Source: Acidimicrobiia bacterium (GTDB lineage Bacteria > Actinomycetota > Acidimicrobiia > Acidimicrobiales > Ilumatobacteraceae). Taken from it: a DNA stretch of 6,312 nt. Position 1 is the stretch's first letter, and the number at the start of each line of letters is the position of its first letter. The DNA lies in contig RFOJ01000058.1 in NCBI GenBank assembly GCA_009926705.1, forward strand, positions 1 through 6,312, read 5' to 3'. The notes under the pieces were generated by a model. The model made no database searches, was not told the origin of the DNA, and saw only the letters and a list, made by a program, of their open reading frames with translations. The position numbers and the translations under genes are program-made. Positions 5,537 to 6,312 of this stretch are shown one piece after another.

Positions 5537-6312
5537 CTATCTGTGGGTGATAACGCGACGGCAAAGCTCGTCACCGACGGCGATGGTCGCACCCGACGGC
5601 GCGTCAACGCACGCGTCGCGAATCTTGTCGGCGGCGGCAGTTTCGCCGAGGTGGTCGAGCATCAACGCAGCCGAAAGAATCGCCGCAACAGGGTTAGCGA
5701 CACCCTTTCCGGCGATGTCAGGGGCCGAGCCGTGCACAGGCTCAAACATCGACGGGCCAGTGCGAGCCGGGTTCAAGTTGGCCGACGACGCAAGACCGAT
5801 GCCGCCGCTCACTGCGCCACCTAGGTCGGTGAGGATGTCGCCGAACAAGTTGTCGGTCACGATCACGTCGTAGCGGTGCGGGTCTTGTACGAAGTAGATG
5901 CATGCCGCATCGACATGGTTGTACGCAGTGGCAATGTCTTTATATTCGGCGGCCACTGCGTCGAACGTGCGCTGCCAGGCTGCCAGAGATCGCCGGCAAA
6001 CGTGAGCACGTTCGTCTTGTGCACGAGCGTGACGTGCTTGCGAGAACGCTTGCGAGCGAGCTCGAACGCGTAGCGAACGCAACGCTCCACACCGTGTCGC
6101 GTGTTCACGCTTCCCTGCGTGGCGACTTCGTGCGGCGTGCCCTTGCGCAGCACTCCGCCTTCACCAACGTACGGGCCTTCCGTGTTCTCACGGATCACGA
6201 CGAAGTCGTGCGGCTTGGAGTGTCCTGGCGCAGTACCAGCGAAGGGTCGTTGATTGATGTAGAGGTCGAGACTGAACCGCAGCTTCAGCAAGAGTCCGCG
6301 TTCAATGACGCC
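5537..6312 (-). pseudogene. leuB: 3-isopropylmalate dehydrogenase, 5'-partial and frameshifted
   Basis: LeuB oxidises and decarboxylates 3-isopropylmalate with NAD+ in leucine synthesis, and acts on 3-methylmalate in the citramalate route. The sequence enters from the right edge in frame as GVIERGLLLKLRFSLDLY, about 75 residues into a typical actinobacterial LeuB. It continues through FVVIRENTEGPY and VHKTNVLTFAGDLWQ to about base 5980. The rest lies in another frame: WQRTFDAV, the family signature NLFGDILTDLGGAVSGGIG, and the NAD-loop FEPVHGSAPDIAGKG, to a TAG at 5537-5539. The break is an exact 8-bp tandem duplication at 5971-5986; with one copy removed the protein reads DLWQRTFDAV as expected. 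As written, translation adds 38 unrelated residues and stops at 5863-5865, losing the substrate/metal and NAD regions. Both halves are otherwise undamaged, so this is a recent mutation or a sequence/assembly error. It heads leuB-ilvE-cimA; the promoter is outside the window. Confidence 0.9.
5971..5986. repeat. 8-bp tandem duplication that breaks leuB
   Basis: The plus strand carries GCTGCCAG twice in direct succession (5971-5978 and 5979-5986), with no further copies on either side. Eight bases shift the frame. Deleting either copy joins the two halves of leuB as Asp-Leu-Trp-Gln-Arg-Thr-Phe. Replication slippage would both create and remove such a repeat. Confidence 0.9.

Noticed and set aside
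4613..5824. A 403-codon open frame on the plus strand
   Set aside because: It is antisense to ilvE and the end of leuB, both with clear family motifs. Its translation shows no recognisable domain. Long antisense frames are expected in GC-rich DNA.
1..6312. CRISPR arrays, tRNA or rRNA genes, insertion sequences and phage genes
   Set aside because: I saw no spaced direct repeats, cloverleaf-like sequence, terminal inverted repeats or transposase/integrase motifs on either strand.

Overview
The window is GC-rich and every gene I can support lies on the minus strand. It reads as actinobacterial chromosome. The ImuA'/ImuB pair with LexA boxes of the CGAAC-N4-GTTCG type is typical of that phylum, and the LeuB sequence aligns well, from memory, with the mycobacterial enzyme. 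An Acidimicrobiia (Ilumatobacter-like) source is my guess, not something the window proves.

Right half (6312 to 2985, in transcription order): a tight branched-chain amino-acid operon of leuB (5' end outside the window), ilvE and cimA, with gaps of 27 and 14 bp. CimA makes citramalate from pyruvate and acetyl-CoA. LeuB, with LeuCD (not in the window), carries citramalate to 2-ketobutyrate and also serves leucine synthesis. IlvE does the final transamination. Together they encode most of a threonine-independent route to isoleucine. As given, leuB is broken by an exact 8-bp tandem duplication (5971-5986); removing one copy restores the family sequence. A stable hairpin with a UUCG loop follows cimA and may be the terminator.

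Left half (2901 to 1): an SOS (DNA-damage) mutagenesis operon. A perfect LexA box at 2886-2901 abuts a TATGGT -10 hexamer, six bases and a GTG that is most simply read as a leaderless start of imuA'. imuB follows with a 28-bp overlap, then a Nudix hydrolase gene close behind. imuA' lacks the P-loop lysine. imuB lacks recognisable polymerase catalytic acids but keeps a beta-clamp motif. Both fit the accessory, non-catalytic roles these proteins have beside DnaE2, which is not visible here.

The most interesting signal is a second copy of the same promoter-operator module, inside the last codons of the Nudix gene (74-89 plus -10 at 68-73). It again leads to a GTG, at 61, directly after the Nudix stop. 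The two 31-base modules match at 26 positions with identical spacing. This predicts a separate SOS-induced, leaderless gene running out of the left edge, of which only 20 codons are visible. No RNA genes, mobile elements or CRISPR arrays were seen, and no gene-free stretch exceeds about 110 bp.
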